In this document: positions 35,175 to 44,418 of the stretch, one piece after another
How the letters are laid out: each line of letters starts with the position of its first letter
How positions within the stretch are numbered: the first letter of the stretch is position 1
Assembly: GCA_020353535.1 (NCBI GenBank)
Contig: CP070696.1
Coordinates: 3,944,104 to 4,008,103, forward strand
Origin: Spirochaetaceae bacterium
GTDB lineage: Bacteria > Spirochaetota > Spirochaetia > SZUA-6 > DRHE01
Length of the DNA: 64,000 bases
Direction of reading: 5' to 3'
The notes under the pieces: model-generated
Databases searched by the model: none
The model's input: only the letters and a program-made list of their open reading frames with translations
What the model was told of the DNA's origin: nothing
Position numbers and translations under genes: made by a program

Positions 35175-35679
35175 TTTCTACAAAGACTCTTGGCCCGAAA
35201 ATACGCTGTGGCGAGGGAAGCACCGGGAAGAGCATCCGCGCGAAAAAGCTCGATCCGAGCAGATTCTTGGGATCGAAGAAGGGCTGCCAGTTGATGATGA
35301 ACAGAACCACACCGACGACCAGCAAACCCTCGGCGATCCCCAGAAAAAAACCTAGAGCGCTGTCCAGACGATCGAGATTGAGCCGCTCAATGATGTTCTG
35401 CAGCAACCGCTGCACCAGCTTCACCAGGAGATAGGCTAGGAGAAAGAGGATCAAAAAGGCTATAAGCTGATTCCACATCGACGATCCGAACTGCCTCTCC
35501 AATACGAGGGAGAGGGGTTTGTAGAAAATAATGGCGACCGCGAAACCGAGGATCAGGGCCGCCATGCTGCCCACCTCGGTCACGAATCCCCGAAACGCTC
35601 CCCTGATTGCGGCGATGACAACCAGCAGTGCGAACACGATGTCGATAACTTCAAATGTCATGACGAAGATCGCAATCAC
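35167..35679 (-). CDS. CvpA family membrane protein
   Basis: A 170-residue protein with four hydrophobic helices and the CvpA pattern (FEVIDIVFALLVVIAAIRGAF near the N-terminus, LDSALGFFLGIAEGL near 105-120). CvpA proteins are needed for colicin V export and biofilm or envelope traits in some bacteria; the molecular role is unclear. The GTG at 35679 overlaps the murG stop as GTGA; an ATG six codons later (35661) is an alternative. Confidence 0.85.
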   Translation of the reverse strand: MIAIFVMTFEVIDIVFALLVVIAAIRGAFRGFVTEVGSMAALILGFAVAIIFYKPLSLVLERQFGSSMWNQLIAFLILFLLAYLLVKLVQRLLQNIIERLNLDRLDSALGFFLGIAEGLLVVGVVLFIINWQPFFDPKNLLGSSFFARMLFPVLPSPQRIFGPRVFVENV

Positions 35680-36773
35680 CCACGATTGCGATGTCCTCCT
35701 CCAATTGTCGTCGTAATAACTTCTGCGATCCGCTTGGCGGCATCGGGCCGGCCCAGCTGGGATGCACGCCTGGCCATGCGCTCAAGCTTATCGGCATTAC
35801 CCAGAAGATGCAACACGACTTCCCTCAGAGCATCGGGAGTAAGTCCCTCCTGCTGTAGCACAGCCGCGGCTCCGGCCTCCGCGAAGAATTTTGCATTCTC
35901 GATCTGGTCGCCTCTGCTGGCTTCCCGAGACAGAGGAACAAGCAGCGAAGGCTTGCCCAAGGCTGCAAGCTCCCACAGCGTATTGGCCCCGGCACGGCAC
36001 AGCACCAGGTCCGCGGCTGCCAGAATGTCCGGAAGCTCCTCGTGGAAATAAGGAGCCGGATAGTAGTGGGACTGCCTCTCTCTTCCCTCATAGTGCTGGC
36101 TACCAAGCTGATGAACGACGAAGCAGGATTCCCGGAGGCGGTCCAGCGCTTGCAGCACCAGTCGATTGATCGAAGCGGCGCCCTGGCTGCCTCCCAGCAC
36201 GAGCAGCAGTGGCAGGTTTGCGGGACACCCGAACAGAGCCCTGCCCGCTTGAGGATCGCCGTTCAACAGCTCCTTGCGAATCGGGTTGCCGGTGTGGATG
36301 AGTTTCTGCCGCAAATGATCGTCGAAGAACGCGGCGCTGGTCGGAAAGGAGACCAGCACCCGGTCGGAAAAACGGGCATTGATACGGGTCGCCAGACCGG
36401 GTCGTAAATCCGATTCATGGGTCAGTGAGGGGATGCCGAGCAGCCGGGCGGCGGCAACGGGCGGCACGGAAACGTAGCCTCCCTTGGAGAATACCAGCTT
36501 CGGTTTCTCCCGCAACAGGATTACCACTGAGACGAGGAAACCCAGAACGATCTTGAAGATATCGATGACATTCCGCAGGGAGATATAGCGGCGAAGCTTG
36601 CCCGTTGGGATCCCGTAATAGCGCAGCTGTCTTCCCTCCAGAATGCGGCGTTCAAGCTGCGCACCCGATCCGATCCATACAATCCGGCTGGAGGAAAGCT
36701 CATCAAGGACCGCTAGTACCGGATAAACATGGCCGCCGGTTCCCCCTCCAGTAACTACTATACATTCCCTCAT
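35676..36773 (-). CDS. murG: UDP-GlcNAc:lipid I GlcNAc transferase
   Basis: Adds GlcNAc to lipid I to form lipid II on the inner membrane face. GT-B fold: MRECIVVTGGGTGGHVYP at the N-terminus, SKGGYVSVPPVAAA, HESDLRPGLATR, LLVLGGSQGAASIN and CRAGANTLWELAALGKP. 365 residues. The ATG at 36773 is preferred to an upstream TTG. First gene of the minus-strand operon murG-cvpA-holB-kinase-regulator-MCP. It is separate from the usual dcw cluster genes. Confidence 0.95.
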   Translation of the reverse strand: MRECIVVTGGGTGGHVYPVLAVLDELSSSRIVWIGSGAQLERRILEGRQLRYYGIPTGKLRRYISLRNVIDIFKIVLGFLVSVVILLREKPKLVFSKGGYVSVPPVAAARLLGIPSLTHESDLRPGLATRINARFSDRVLVSFPTSAAFFDDHLRQKLIHTGNPIRKELLNGDPQAGRALFGCPANLPLLLVLGGSQGAASINRLVLQALDRLRESCFVVHQLGSQHYEGRERQSHYYPAPYFHEELPDILAAADLVLCRAGANTLWELAALGKPSLLVPLSREASRGDQIENAKFFAEAGAAAVLQQEGLTPDALREVVLHLLGNADKLERMARRASQLGRPDAAKRIAEVITTTIGGGHRNRG

Positions 36774-36787
36774 TAGCAAAAGGCACC

Positions 36788-36817
36788 TTGAAGCACGGTT
36801 GGCGCTCGTACTACAGT
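36788..36817 (+). promoter_or_regulatory. Possible promoter of the secreted protein gene
   Basis: TTGAAG (36788-36793), an 18-base spacer and TACAGT (36812-36817), ten bases before the ATG at 36827. Weak match, hence low confidence. Confidence 0.35.
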
Positions 36818-36826
36818 GATTTTATC

Positions 36827-37609
36827 ATGAGGAAACTGGCCTATTCAACGATTGCCCTGCTGCTGCTCCTGCCTTCCGTTTGTCCGGCTGATTCATCTGC
36901 CCCCACCCTTCTGCCGCCGCAACTGCTCGAGCAGCTGCTAAGCGAAGGAGAGCTGCGAAACAGTCTGCAGGCAGGCTCGCCCCTGACGCTGATCCCCGAT
37001 GTCGCCGCTCGGCTGGAGATCGAAGAGCGGATCAGGGCGGTGGGATTCAGCGTAGGCACCGAGGTGCTTTTAATGTATCGCGACGAGACCGTCGATTTCG
37101 ACGCTCCCGATTCCCGGCTCAAGATCTACAATATCCTGCGTTCGATCAGCACGATGCGCGGAATCGAGTATTACTCGGCAAGTCGAAAACGGATGCGCAC
37201 CCTCTTCGCCCAGTCCTACGTGATCGCCGGACCGGACTCGACGGAGCCTCTGCCCGATCCCCTGGTCCGGGAGATCCCCGCCAACAGCGAGCTGTACGTG
37301 TTTCAGGAGGACCTCACCTTCGGAGATAACGTTTATCTCTGGGAGTACCGCTACAGCGGCGAGTACTTCCTGATGGTCAATCGCAACCTCACCACCATGC
37401 GCTATTTCCTCCTGCCCATGGTGAAACCGCTGGAAAGCGTCACCTTTATCCTGCTTATTCCCGCCGGTAGCGAGATCCTCTTCTACGGGATCACGGGGGC
37501 CCGTACGATGAGGCTGCTCGGGTTGGAACGCTCGAGGGAAGATTCCTTCTACAACAGGCTGAAAGCGATCTACGGCTGGTTCAGTGAGAGGATGGTTTCC
37601 ACATTTTAG
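36827..37609 (+). CDS. Secreted hypothetical protein
   Basis: A 260-residue protein with a signal peptide (MRKLAYSTIALLLLLPSVCP, cleavage or lipid attachment near the Cys-Pro-Ala). The mature part is mixed alpha/beta with the stretches YNILRSISTMRGIEYYSASR and LTFGDNVYLWEYRYSGEYF, and is likely periplasmic or outer-membrane attached. Similar proteins of unknown function occur in spirochaetes, but I cannot name a family with certainty. The start at 36827 is chosen because it begins the signal peptide; 13 extra upstream codons are open. It diverges from murG. Confidence 0.65.
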   Translation: MRKLAYSTIALLLLLPSVCPADSSAPTLLPPQLLEQLLSEGELRNSLQAGSPLTLIPDVAARLEIEERIRAVGFSVGTEVLLMYRDETVDFDAPDSRLKIYNILRSISTMRGIEYYSASRKRMRTLFAQSYVIAGPDSTEPLPDPLVREIPANSELYVFQEDLTFGDNVYLWEYRYSGEYFLMVNRNLTTMRYFLLPMVKPLESVTFILLIPAGSEILFYGITGARTMRLLGLERSREDSFYNRLKAIYGWFSERMVSTF

Positions 37610-37612
37610 GAA

Positions 37613-38665
37613 TCAGCTTATAACCACCTGGTTTCGTCCCCGCTGTTTGGCCTGGTACATGGCGCCATCGGCGCGGCTGATCCAGCGGCCCGGAGACTCT
37701 CCCGGAATGTACTGAGAGACCCCGATGGATACGGTGACATTAAACTGCTCGTCACCACAGTTGAAGCGGGTCTCCTGCATTTCCAAACGAAATCGTTCGG
37801 CTATACTCTGGGCGGTACCCGCCATCGTGTTGGAAAAGACGACGAAGAACTCCTCGCCTCCGTAACGTCCGGCATAGTCGTACTTGCGGAGGCTCTTTGT
37901 CAACTTGGCGCCGATCTCCTGGATGACTATATCCCCACATTGATGTCCGAAGTTGTCGTTCACCCGCTTGAAATGATCTATATCGATCATGATTCCCGTA
38001 AGCGGCCAATCGAGCCGGGTGGTACGCTCGATTTCGATCTCTATACGCTTGAACAGGGTTCGCCGGTTCAACAGACCCGAAAGGGTATCCAAAGAGGCCA
38101 GTTGCTCCAGCTGGTGGCAGTTTGCCTGAAGCTCCTCGTTGATGCGCCGTACCTTTTGGTATTCCTGGCGCAGCTGAATATTCTCCGCCACGAGGGTCGA
38201 GAAATTCTTACCCTCAGGCTGGGTCCGCTCCCGAAGCACGCCCATCACTTTGGTCTGGTCCCTCAACCGGATCAGGGCAGCTTTAAGCCGAGCCTGGAGC
38301 TCTAAAGCGGTGATCGGTTTGCTGATGAAGTCATCCGCACCGAGTTCCAGCAGTTCGTCCAGATCGTTCTTGTGATTGAAACCGGAAATCATCACGATTT
38401 GGATCGGCTTAAGCCGATACTGTTTGCGAATCTGCCGGCACACCTCGTATCCGTCCATTCCGGGCATTACCACATCCAGGATCACGATCTGGATGTCCTT
38501 GTCCGCGACCACCTCCAGAGCTTCTTCTCCGGAAACGGCTCGAAACAGGGCGTAACGATTTTCCTCCTTGAGGATCTCGAACATCAGGTCGAGGTGTTCC
38601 TCGTTGTCATCAACAATCAGGAGATTGGTCGGCACAAAAGACTCCCGGCGCAAATGTTGGTCCAT
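37613..38665 (-). CDS. Response regulator with GGDEF domain (diguanylate cyclase)
   Basis: A 350-residue protein: receiver domain (about 12-130, phosphorylation site Asp64 in VILDVVMPGMDG), a coiled-coil linker (about 155-190), then a GGDEF domain with an intact active site GGEEF (269-273). An RxxD inhibitory site (RKYD, 260-263) lies exactly five residues before it, so product feedback is expected. Makes c-di-GMP when phosphorylated. No kinase is adjacent, so it is an orphan regulator. It converges on the secreted protein gene with a three-base gap. Confidence 0.95.
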   Translation of the reverse strand: MDQHLRRESFVPTNLLIVDDNEEHLDLMFEILKEENRYALFRAVSGEEALEVVADKDIQIVILDVVMPGMDGYEVCRQIRKQYRLKPIQIVMISGFNHKNDLDELLELGADDFISKPITALELQARLKAALIRLRDQTKVMGVLRERTQPEGKNFSTLVAENIQLRQEYQKVRRINEELQANCHQLEQLASLDTLSGLLNRRTLFKRIEIEIERTTRLDWPLTGIMIDIDHFKRVNDNFGHQCGDIVIQEIGAKLTKSLRKYDYAGRYGGEEFFVVFSNTMAGTAQSIAERFRLEMQETRFNCGDEQFNVTVSIGVSQYIPGESPGRWISRADGAMYQAKQRGRNQVVIS

Positions 38666-38699
38666 AGTAATCGAAATTAGCCGCTCCGGTCAATCTCCG

Positions 38700-40277
38700 C
38701 TACAGAAGGCGCAGGGCGAGCTGGGACAGGCCGATAAGAGCGCCCAGAATACCACCGAAAATATTGATCCAGCGCAGGTGCTTTTGGATGACCATGAGTA
38801 GAAGCTTTTCCACCTGGGCAACGTCCAATCCGTTGATCTTGTCCACCACCAGCTGGCGGACATCGAAACTTTCGATGAATGCCGGCAGTCGGGCATCGAT
38901 GATGCGGATCAGCTGGCCGGAAAGGTAGCTGCTGGCCCGTTTTTGCAGCGCCGGCTCGATATGCAAGAGCTCGGCGATGTTCTCCTGCCGGTGTTCCTCG
39001 ATGAATTTCCGGGAAAAAGCGACCACCTCCGCGGCAATGGCCTGAGAGCTCTCCTTCCTGGAGAGAAACGCCAGCACCTTATTGGAGACGAAGTCGATGG
39101 TTTCCTGCTCCGGGATACGGAGATAGCGGGTGAGGATCTCGCCAAGGGTACGCTGCTTCACCTTTTCCAATATGCGATCGATGCCGACGGCGATCCGCCT
39201 CTGCGCAGCCTCTTCCCCTACCCGCGCGAGGAGGCCTTCGGCCAGCTGCCCGGCGAATCCCGGACGGATCCCTGCGAAGATTTCGGCAGCGGGTTTCTTT
39301 CGCCACCCGGAGAGGGTCCGCTTCAAGACCGCCTTCAGCTTGTCCAGGGTATCCGCATCATAGGCGTAGCTGCGCAGCGCCGACATGGCCTCCTCGACGA
39401 TCTCCGGCATCTTCTGTTCCAAGGTCCTGTCGAACTGTCCGGCGGAGATCAGGAAGCGCTGCAGTACGTTGAGCTTCTCCAGCACGGTCCGCAGCAGCCG
39501 CTTGCCCCGGTGATTCATCTCCTCCCGCGTGTCCTGCTGCTCCAACCAGCGGAACAGGGAATCGAACAGCGAGGGAAGCAGGGTTGCCAGCAGATCCGCC
39601 AGAACCTGGCTGAGCTCCTCGGAAAGGATGCTCTCCATCAAGCGCTCTCCCTGCCGGCGCCGATCGATCCAACCCTCGATGGCTCTAACAATCTTGCTCC
39701 GGTTTTCCGGTTCGGAAATCAGGGGAATGAGCCTGTCGACGACCAGGGCACCAACGTCGGCTTCTCCGATCAGCTCCTCAAGCTCCTTCTGCCCGAGTGA
39801 ACGAACCACCCGGCTGAGGATATTGCGCACTCCGTGTATGAAGCTGCGGGAGGAGAAGAAGCTGTACAAGCCTTCAGAGAGAAAACTTTCCACTGAAGTG
39901 AAAACCAGCTCCTGGTTTCCCTGCTGCAGCTCCGCCAGGGGTGTGCTGATGATATCGCCGAGCAGTGCGTCGATGTTCTGTTCCATCCTGCTCTGAAAGC
40001 CTTCGCTGACCAGCTGCTGGCGTACCGCCTCCTCTGTGAGGAGCTCCCGGGACACCATCTGTCCGATACTCTCGGCCAGCTGAGCGCGCTGCTTGGGAAT
40101 AATGCCCGGGGTTAAGGGCAGACGCATCCCCAGTACTCGGATTTCCGTCAGGGGTCGGAAGAGCATGCGGATGGCGATGGCGTTGGTAACGTAGCCGATG
40201 ACCGCACCCAGAAACGGCGGCAGTACCCAGGGCAGAATTTCAGTCAGCTGGATATGGCTTAGAAAGTCGAGGTCCAT
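38700..40277 (-). CDS. DUF445 membrane protein (YheB-like)
   Basis: A 525-residue protein with a hydrophobic N-terminus (about 12-38) containing FLGAVIGYVTNAIAIRMLFRP, the DUF445 signature, a second helix at the extreme C-terminus (about 505-523) and a long helical central region. In Bacillus a DUF445 protein (YheB) is linked to spores, but the general function is unknown. It starts ten bases after the SH3 lipoprotein stop and is probably co-transcribed with it. Confidence 0.85.
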   Translation of the reverse strand: MDLDFLSHIQLTEILPWVLPPFLGAVIGYVTNAIAIRMLFRPLTEIRVLGMRLPLTPGIIPKQRAQLAESIGQMVSRELLTEEAVRQQLVSEGFQSRMEQNIDALLGDIISTPLAELQQGNQELVFTSVESFLSEGLYSFFSSRSFIHGVRNILSRVVRSLGQKELEELIGEADVGALVVDRLIPLISEPENRSKIVRAIEGWIDRRRQGERLMESILSEELSQVLADLLATLLPSLFDSLFRWLEQQDTREEMNHRGKRLLRTVLEKLNVLQRFLISAGQFDRTLEQKMPEIVEEAMSALRSYAYDADTLDKLKAVLKRTLSGWRKKPAAEIFAGIRPGFAGQLAEGLLARVGEEAAQRRIAVGIDRILEKVKQRTLGEILTRYLRIPEQETIDFVSNKVLAFLSRKESSQAIAAEVVAFSRKFIEEHRQENIAELLHIEPALQKRASSYLSGQLIRIIDARLPAFIESFDVRQLVVDKINGLDVAQVEKLLLMVIQKHLRWINIFGGILGALIGLSQLALRLL

Positions 40278-40287
40278 GTACCAGGAT

Positions 40288-40686
40288 TTACTCGAGCTCT
40301 CGGGCGAAGCGTTCGGCCTCGGATTTGGAGTCCAGCACCTCGAGAAAAGCGCCGAAAACCCAGCCTCGCAAACCGCCGTAGTTCACCTGGTACCAATATG
40401 AGCTTGCCTCGTCGATCGTCTCCTTGGCCTCGGTCTTGCTGATGATTTCCAATACGGATCCCCTCCGCAGATGGGCGGTAATCTTCGCCTTTTGAAGGGG
40501 CTCCTCCCGCATTCGCAGGAAGGGCGAACGGATCACCCCCCAATTCGTGGTCAGGGTAAGCACCGGAGTCGGGGGTAGATCGATCCGTTCCACCGGCTGT
40601 TCCTTTTCACAGGATATGAGGACAAGAGGTGCTATACTAACTATAAGAACAATGAATAATAGGGTCGGAATAGCCAATCGTCTCAT
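40288..40686 (-). CDS. SH3b-domain lipoprotein
   Basis: A 132-residue lipoprotein: signal sequence of 25 residues ending in a lipobox (LVLISCEK, Cys26), a short Pro-rich linker, and a bacterial SH3 domain (about residues 48-118, with LRMREEP, GSVLEII and GGLRGWVFGAFLEVL). SH3b domains commonly bind cell-wall peptides. ATG at 40686. Likely first gene of a two-gene unit with the DUF445 gene. Confidence 0.82.
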   Translation of the reverse strand: MRRLAIPTLLFIVLIVSIAPLVLISCEKEQPVERIDLPPTPVLTLTTNWGVIRSPFLRMREEPLQKAKITAHLRRGSVLEIISKTEAKETIDEASSYWYQVNYGGLRGWVFGAFLEVLDSKSEAERFARELE

Positions 40687-40733
40687 GGATCATTCTCGCC
40701 TACATATTAGTACAAGATTTTAGTAGCAACAAT

Positions 40734-41336
40734 ATGGTAAGAAAAACTACAGTCCTTACGCTGCTTCTGATCTGCCTGAGCTTGGTGTCTTTGACTCGGG
40801 CCGACGCAGCCGGGCGGCCGACTTTGGGATTGGGTATCCAGAGTGGTGTAGCCATTGCCGACAATCCGGTCGGTCTCTCCTACGATTTTTTCACGCCCAA
40901 AATCCAGGCCGTCGGGGCCCTCAATGCCCTGCTGGATATCCCTCTGTTCTCCTCGTTTTCCCTCGGGCTTGCTTTTCAGATGCACGGAGCCACGATATCG
41001 AACTATGCCGGCGGCTGGGTGTACAAGTCCCACTGGGGCGGCGCGGTTCGGCTATCCGCCGGCTACGGTGTACAGCTGCGGGATCCCTCACAAGCGCTGC
41101 AGCTGAAGCTGGGAGCCGCTGCCGGAGCATCCTTCAACTTCGACCTATATACGCTCACAACCCTCTTCTTCTACTACCCGGGGATTTTCCTGGAGCCCTA
41201 TATCGAGCTCAACAGCTCGAAACGAAAAAACAGCAGCCTCGCGTTCGTGCTGCCGATCGATTACTACTTTCGTCGGGACCTCGAACTGTACCTTTCCATT
41301 GGTATCGGCGCGCTCTGGAGATATACTCTGCAATGA
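40734..41336 (+). CDS. Probable outer-membrane beta-barrel protein
   Basis: A 200-residue protein with a signal peptide (about 1-25, cleavage near ADA-A) followed by alternating hydrophobic and polar strands (GLGIQSGVAIADNPVGLSYD, FSLGLAFQMHG, LYLSIGIGALWRY), as in small outer-membrane barrels. It ends with an aromatic-rich strand, though not a terminal Phe. The next gene starts inside its stop codon (ATGA), implying coupled translation with the caspase-like lipoprotein. Function unknown. Confidence 0.65.
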   Translation: MVRKTTVLTLLLICLSLVSLTRADAAGRPTLGLGIQSGVAIADNPVGLSYDFFTPKIQAVGALNALLDIPLFSSFSLGLAFQMHGATISNYAGGWVYKSHWGGAVRLSAGYGVQLRDPSQALQLKLGAAAGASFNFDLYTLTTLFFYYPGIFLEPYIELNSSKRKNSSLAFVLPIDYYFRRDLELYLSIGIGALWRYTLQ

Positions 41337-42337
41337 GTATGATTTCCGGCCCTGATATCAGCCCGCCGGCAAGCCAGGTTGTGCGGCGGACTTTCCGGGA
41401 GCTGCTGCTCCCGATAAGCCTGGCAACCGTCCTGGCGCTGCTGGCCGCCTGTACCTTCGATCTGAACTACGACAAGTACGCGATCGTATACGGGATTTCC
41501 GACTACCCCGGAACCGCCGACGATCTTAGCAGCACGGACGATGATGCCCGGGATATTGAGGCATTGCTCACATCCCAGGGATTCCAGGTCATCGTCCGTG
41601 TTACAGACGATGGTACCATAGATGATCCAGATGGTGGTGCGACGGCTAACATCGACGAGGCTTCCTACGATCAACTGACCAGAGATTTCCAAAATGTGGC
41701 CGCCCAGGCCGATCTGGACGACCTGTTTCTCTTCTACTTCTCGGGACACGGAATACAGATACCCCTGGTAACCTCGGAAAACACGCCCGGAAGTGACGGG
41801 GAGGATGAAGCGATCGTGCTGATCAGCGACGATCTGAACCTGAAAGTGAATCTTATCGATGACGATCTGGCCGGTCTGCTTCGAACCATCCCGTGCGCCC
41901 GCAGGATCGTGATCCTCGATGCCTGCTATTCCGGCGGTTTCATCGGCAATTCCGCGGAGGCGGACGCTATCCCTGCGGATTACTCACAGGGGTCGAACGG
42001 TCTTTTCGAGACCCTGGGCGACACGATCTACCTGTACGCCAATTTCCAGGATTACGGCAGCGACATCCGGCCGAGCGACGCCGTGGTGATCGCCGCTTCC
42101 GGGGAACAAGATTTCGCCTACGAATCGGGCGGAAACGGAGTGATGACCTCCTACCTGCTGGAGTCGGCCACCATGGGGGATTTAAACTCCGACGGCTTTG
42201 TAACGGTCTCGGAAGCCTACTTCTACATCTACAAGAACATCGACAAGTACTTCAATGCCGTGTTCTGGCCCTACACGGATGTGTTCTTCCCCCACGTTTC
42301 CGGCGGACCGGTTGACTACATCCTGTTCGTCAACTAG
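41333..42337 (+). CDS. Caspase-like (C14) lipoprotein with EF-hand loop
   Basis: A 334-residue protein. Signal sequence with lipobox LALLAAC (Cys40), then a caspase/metacaspase-fold domain from about residue 46 to 270 with the dyad His139 (FYFSGHG) and Cys198 (VILDACYSGGF). At 283-294 a perfect 12-residue EF-hand loop follows (DLNSDGFVTVSE: Asp, Asn and Asp at 1, 3, 5, Gly at 6, Glu at 12). This suggests a lipid-anchored, calcium-responsive cysteine protease outside the cytoplasm. Substrate specificity (P1 Arg/Lys or Asp) cannot be read. Start by ATGA overlap with the barrel gene. Confidence 0.88.
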   Translation: MSMISGPDISPPASQVVRRTFRELLLPISLATVLALLAACTFDLNYDKYAIVYGISDYPGTADDLSSTDDDARDIEALLTSQGFQVIVRVTDDGTIDDPDGGATANIDEASYDQLTRDFQNVAAQADLDDLFLFYFSGHGIQIPLVTSENTPGSDGEDEAIVLISDDLNLKVNLIDDDLAGLLRTIPCARRIVILDACYSGGFIGNSAEADAIPADYSQGSNGLFETLGDTIYLYANFQDYGSDIRPSDAVVIAASGEQDFAYESGGNGVMTSYLLESATMGDLNSDGFVTVSEAYFYIYKNIDKYFNAVFWPYTDVFFPHVSGGPVDYILFVN

Positions 42338-42432
42338 CGCATAAATCCAGCCTCTGCGGCTGCACGGAAGCTGTACATTTTTATCATTTCTACTAACTAT
42401 CGCGATACGGATTTTTCCACGGCGCTGCACCT

Positions 42433-44415
42433 CTACATTTCCCGGATTCGCTTCAGCTCGTCTCGCAGGACCGCGGCACGCTCGAATTCGAGATTTTTGG
42501 CCAGCTCCAGCATCTCCTGCTCCAGCCGCTTGATCAGGGCCTGACGCTGCTTGGGTACCAGGATATTGTACTGGCGTTCCAGCAGCTCCAGGTCGAACTT
42601 CTCCAGATTCCGCTTCTCCTCCTTCTTGCGGATCAACAGATCCTGGATGGATTTGGAGATCGAGGTGGGGGTGATTCCGTGCTTCCTGTTGAACTGCTCC
42701 TGGATGGCACGGCGGCGCTCGGTCTCCTCTATTGCCTCACGCATGGCGGCGGAGATGCGGTCGGCATACATGATCACCTTGCCGTTGACGTGCCGGGCCG
42801 CCCTACCTATGGTCTGGATCAGGGAGGTGGCGGAGCGCAGGAATCCGATTTTGTCCGCATCCAGGATGGCGATCAGGGACACCTCGGGAAGATCCAATCC
42901 CTCCCGCAGAAGGTTGATGCCCACCAGGACGTCAAACTCGCCGGTGCGCAGACTCTTGAGGATCTCCACCCGCTCGATGGTTTCGATTTCCGAATGCAGA
43001 TAGCGCACGTTGAGTCCCAGCTCGGAGAGGTACTCGGCCAGATCCTCGGCCATGCGTTTGGTCAGGGTGGTCACCAGGGTTCGCTGGTTGGCGGCGATGC
43101 GCCGTTTGATCTCGGCGTACAGATCCTCGATTTGCCCCTCCGTGGAACGGACCTCCAGCTCGGGATCGAGCAGACCGGTGGGCCGAATGATCTGCTCGAC
43201 CAGCTGATCGGATTTATCGAGCTCCTCCTGACCGGGCGTGGCGGATACATATATTACGCGGTTGAGCAGCTGCTCGAACTCGGCAAAATAGAGGGGACGG
43301 TTGTCCAGAGCCGAGGGCAGACGAAATCCGTAGCGCACCAGAGACAGCTTACGTGAACGGTCGCCCTCGTACATGCCCCGTACCTGTGGTACGGTGACGT
43401 GGGATTCATCCACGAAGACCAGGAAGTTCTCCGGAAAAAAGTCGAGCAGCACCGCCGGGCGTTCCCCCTCTTCGCGACCGGAGAGGTGGCGGGAGTAGTT
43501 CTCGATGCCCGGGCAGTAGCCCATCTCCTCCAGCATCTCCAGGTCGTACTCGGTTCGGGACTTGAGGCGTTCCGCCTCCACAATCTTTCCCGCTTCGGCC
43601 AGCTCGGTGTGCCTGCCCTTCAGCTCAAGCCGGATGCGCTCCAGAGCATCAGGCATTCGCTCCTCTGGCGTAACGAAGTGCTTGGCCGGATATACGATGT
43701 AGAACTCCACATCCCCCAGGCTCTCCCCGGTTAGCGGATGGATTTTGCGGATGCGCTCGATCTCGTCGCCGAAGAACTCCACCCGCAGGGCATCGGTGGT
43801 GTAGGAGGGAAAGATCTCCAGGACATCCCCCCGCACGCGGAATCGTCCCCGTTCCAGAACCGCATCGTTGCGTTCGTAGAGAAGCTTTACCAGGCGCAGC
43901 CTGATTTCGTCCCGGCCGATCTCCTGACCCAGGTTCAGCTCCAGCCGCATATCCCTGTAGTCCCGGGGATTGCCGATGCCGTAAATACAGGACACCGTAG
44001 CCACGACGATGACATCCCGGCGCTCCAACAGGGCCGCTGTGGCCGCCAGGCGCAACCTGTCGATCTCCTCGTTGATCGAGGCATCCTTCTCGATATACAG
44101 ATCCTTGCCCGGGACGTATGCCTCCGGTTGATAGTAGTCGTAGTAGGAGACGAAGTACTCTACGGCATTCTCGGGAAAGAAATCACGGAATTCCCTGTAC
44201 AGTTGCGCCGCCAGGGTTTTATTGTGGGAAAGCACCAGGGTGGGCAGTTGCACCTGCTCGATGATCTTGGCCATCGTGTAGGTCTTTCCCGAGCCGGTGA
44301 CCCCCTTTAGGGTCTGGTGCCGAAAACCTACCGAGATTCCTCGGGACAGCAAAGCTATCGCCGGACCCTGGTCTCCGGCCGGGGAAAAAGAGGAAACGAT
44401 TTTGAACTTGGTCAT
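42433..44415 (-). CDS. uvrB: Excinuclease ABC subunit B
   Basis: Damage-verifying helicase of nucleotide excision repair. Walker [14 protein letters not shown], the beta-hairpin region with [20 protein letters not shown], motif VI ([20 protein letters not shown]) and the C-terminal UVR motif that contacts UvrC. 660 residues, normal. Starts three bases after the HtrA stop. Confidence 0.97.
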   Translation of the reverse strand: MTKFKIVSSFSPAGDQGPAIALLSRGISVGFRHQTLKGVTGSGKTYTMAKIIEQVQLPTLVLSHNKTLAAQLYREFRDFFPENAVEYFVSYYDYYQPEAYVPGKDLYIEKDASINEEIDRLRLAATAALLERRDVIVVATVSCIYGIGNPRDYRDMRLELNLGQEIGRDEIRLRLVKLLYERNDAVLERGRFRVRGDVLEIFPSYTTDALRVEFFGDEIERIRKIHPLTGESLGDVEFYIVYPAKHFVTPEERMPDALERIRLELKGRHTELAEAGKIVEAERLKSRTEYDLEMLEEMGYCPGIENYSRHLSGREEGERPAVLLDFFPENFLVFVDESHVTVPQVRGMYEGDRSRKLSLVRYGFRLPSALDNRPLYFAEFEQLLNRVIYVSATPGQEELDKSDQLVEQIIRPTGLLDPELEVRSTEGQIEDLYAEIKRRIAANQRTLVTTLTKRMAEDLAEYLSELGLNVRYLHSEIETIERVEILKSLRTGEFDVLVGINLLREGLDLPEVSLIAILDADKIGFLRSATSLIQTIGRAARHVNGKVIMYADRISAAMREAIEETERRRAIQEQFNRKHGITPTSISKSIQDLLIRKKEEKRNLEKFDLELLERQYNILVPKQRQALIKRLEQEMLELAKNLEFERAAVLRDELKRIREM

Positions 44416-44418
44416 CGA

